DNA from: Mercurialis annua
Lineage: Eukaryota > Streptophyta > Magnoliopsida > Malpighiales > Euphorbiaceae
DNA length: 64,000 nucleotides
NCBI RefSeq assembly: GCF_937616625.2
Contig: NC_065572.1
Coordinates: forward strand, 72,724,653-72,788,652
Direction of reading: 5' to 3'
Positions within the stretch are counted from its first letter, which is position 1. Every line of letters starts with the position of its first letter. Shown here one piece after another: positions 63,001 to 64,000 of the stretch. A model generated the notes under the pieces. That model was not told where the DNA came from and made no database searches. It saw nothing but the letters and a program-made list of their open reading frames with translations. The translations under genes and the position numbers were made by a program.

Positions 63001-64000
63001 AATAAAAAAAAATATCTTAGGCTGCTGCTGCGAGCAGTAGCAGTCAAAGTGAGGAAGAAAGTTACGAGATTGTCTCCACGTTTCAATCTTAATTACTTAA
63101 AATGCCGCTGCTTTTTTCCTTTTTATTTTCAACTTTTTTAATTATATTTTGGACTGTTTTTGTCAATGTGATTATAGTAGTGAGGGGCCACATCTGCTTC
63201 CAACAACAAAATTACTGGCTCTTAAAATTACTGACTCTTTTTAAATTCGCAGAGGCCAGATAGTAATTCTATTTTTAAAAAATTATAAATAATTAACTAT
63301 TTTATATGTATTAAATAAAATATTTTAAAAAACATAATGAATACCGTTTTTGTTGTAAATTATATAAGTCTTGATTAATTATTATATATAATCTCATTAA
63401 TTCAAATGCAAAATAACAAATATCAAAAAATAAAAATCTCTCACATACTATAGTTATATTTTATAAATTAACTCATTTTTATCTAGATAAATCAAAATAC
63501 TTGTATTTTTTTTAAATAAGCACCCAGAGAGTATTGTGTTAAATAAAACTAAATGTAATATTTTTTATGATTGATTCATTTCTTTAAATAAATTAACCTT
63601 TTAATATTTAAATTCATTCTGAACTATGTATTTATCAATTTAAGTAAAAACATATTTAATTTTTTAATAAATAATTCTTTTTTATTATTGAACTGATTGA
63701 TTTTGAGGAAATGATGAAAAATAGTCAGTTCACCAGTATTAAAAACATTCCATATCAAAACATCCCCGTAAACAATAGCTCAAAGAGTATGTTATATGGA
63801 AATAATGTTGCTAAATTTATAGGATCAGATCCTATCACAAACGCCAAAAAAATTCCGATCAAAAAGCTTTAACCTTTTTTTTTCTAAAAACAAACAGAAT
63901 TTTTGTTTTGCATAGCGATTCCACAGTCGAATGGCAAATCAAGTTGCGGTAGTAAATCATAATCACTCTTTAACAATAACTCTGCATAACAATGCCCAGA
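63001..64000. other. Right-hand flank, upstream of the kinase gene
   Basis: Kinase promoter side followed by AT-rich sequence. No coding region or clear element is seen up to the window edge. Confidence 0.5.

Overview
This is nuclear DNA from a flowering plant, most likely a eudicot. It is AT-rich and its genes are interrupted by many short GT-AG introns. It carries plastid-targeted enzymes, a plant-type terpene synthase, a GRAS factor and a PB1-Raf kinase, and its intergenic DNA is full of small non-autonomous transposons. I cannot name the species from sequence alone; a member of the Malpighiales is only a guess. I rebuilt gene models by joining exons at GT/AG sites that keep reading frame and family homology. 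Reconstructed lengths fit the families: cytosolic PGK 401 aa, plastid PGK 481 aa, P450 500 aa, TPS 593 aa, SDR 297 aa, RH36 497 aa, kinase 1,265 aa.

Layout. At 2.3-11.8 kb a seven-exon TPS-b type terpene synthase and a two-exon CYP71-clan P450 lie on the same strand, about 5 kb of repeats apart; this is a candidate terpenoid pathway pair. At 12.1-20.9 kb two phosphoglycerate kinases (cytosolic, then plastidic) sit in tandem on the minus strand with the same splice-site layout. Between them is an RNase MRP RNA gene with a plant snRNA-type Pol III promoter. At 24.3-37.1 kb two plus-strand genes with HEAGH metalloprotease-like motifs flank a 7SL (SRP) RNA gene: a 395-aa stress-regulated-protein-like membrane protein and a 19-exon FtsHi4-like AAA protein. 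At 37.8-39.9 kb (minus) is a peroxisomal 2,4-dienoyl-CoA reductase ending in SKL. At 44.0-46.5 kb (plus) is a DBP8/RH36 DEAD-box helicase, at 47.7-48.3 kb an intronless SKP1-like gene, at 49.4-50.2 kb (minus) an NF-YC subunit, at 54.2-55.8 kb (plus) an intronless GRAS factor, and at 56.4-62.8 kb (minus) a PB1-domain Raf-like MAPKKK.

Mobile DNA is the most structured part of the rest. It includes a CACTA element (3-bp target duplication) nested in a Mutator-type inverted-repeat element with a perfect 10-bp target duplication; a 562-bp Helitron whose empty site survives in a neighbouring tandem copy; Stowaway-type elements; and three recurrent MITE families that sit in introns, 5' leaders and promoters.

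Most genes are housekeeping genes with no obvious joint pathway. The exceptions are the TPS/P450 pair and the two PGKs. I found no convincing undescribed gene system. The best leads are the TPS/P450 pair, the two Pol III RNA genes with matching promoters, and the datable nested insertions.
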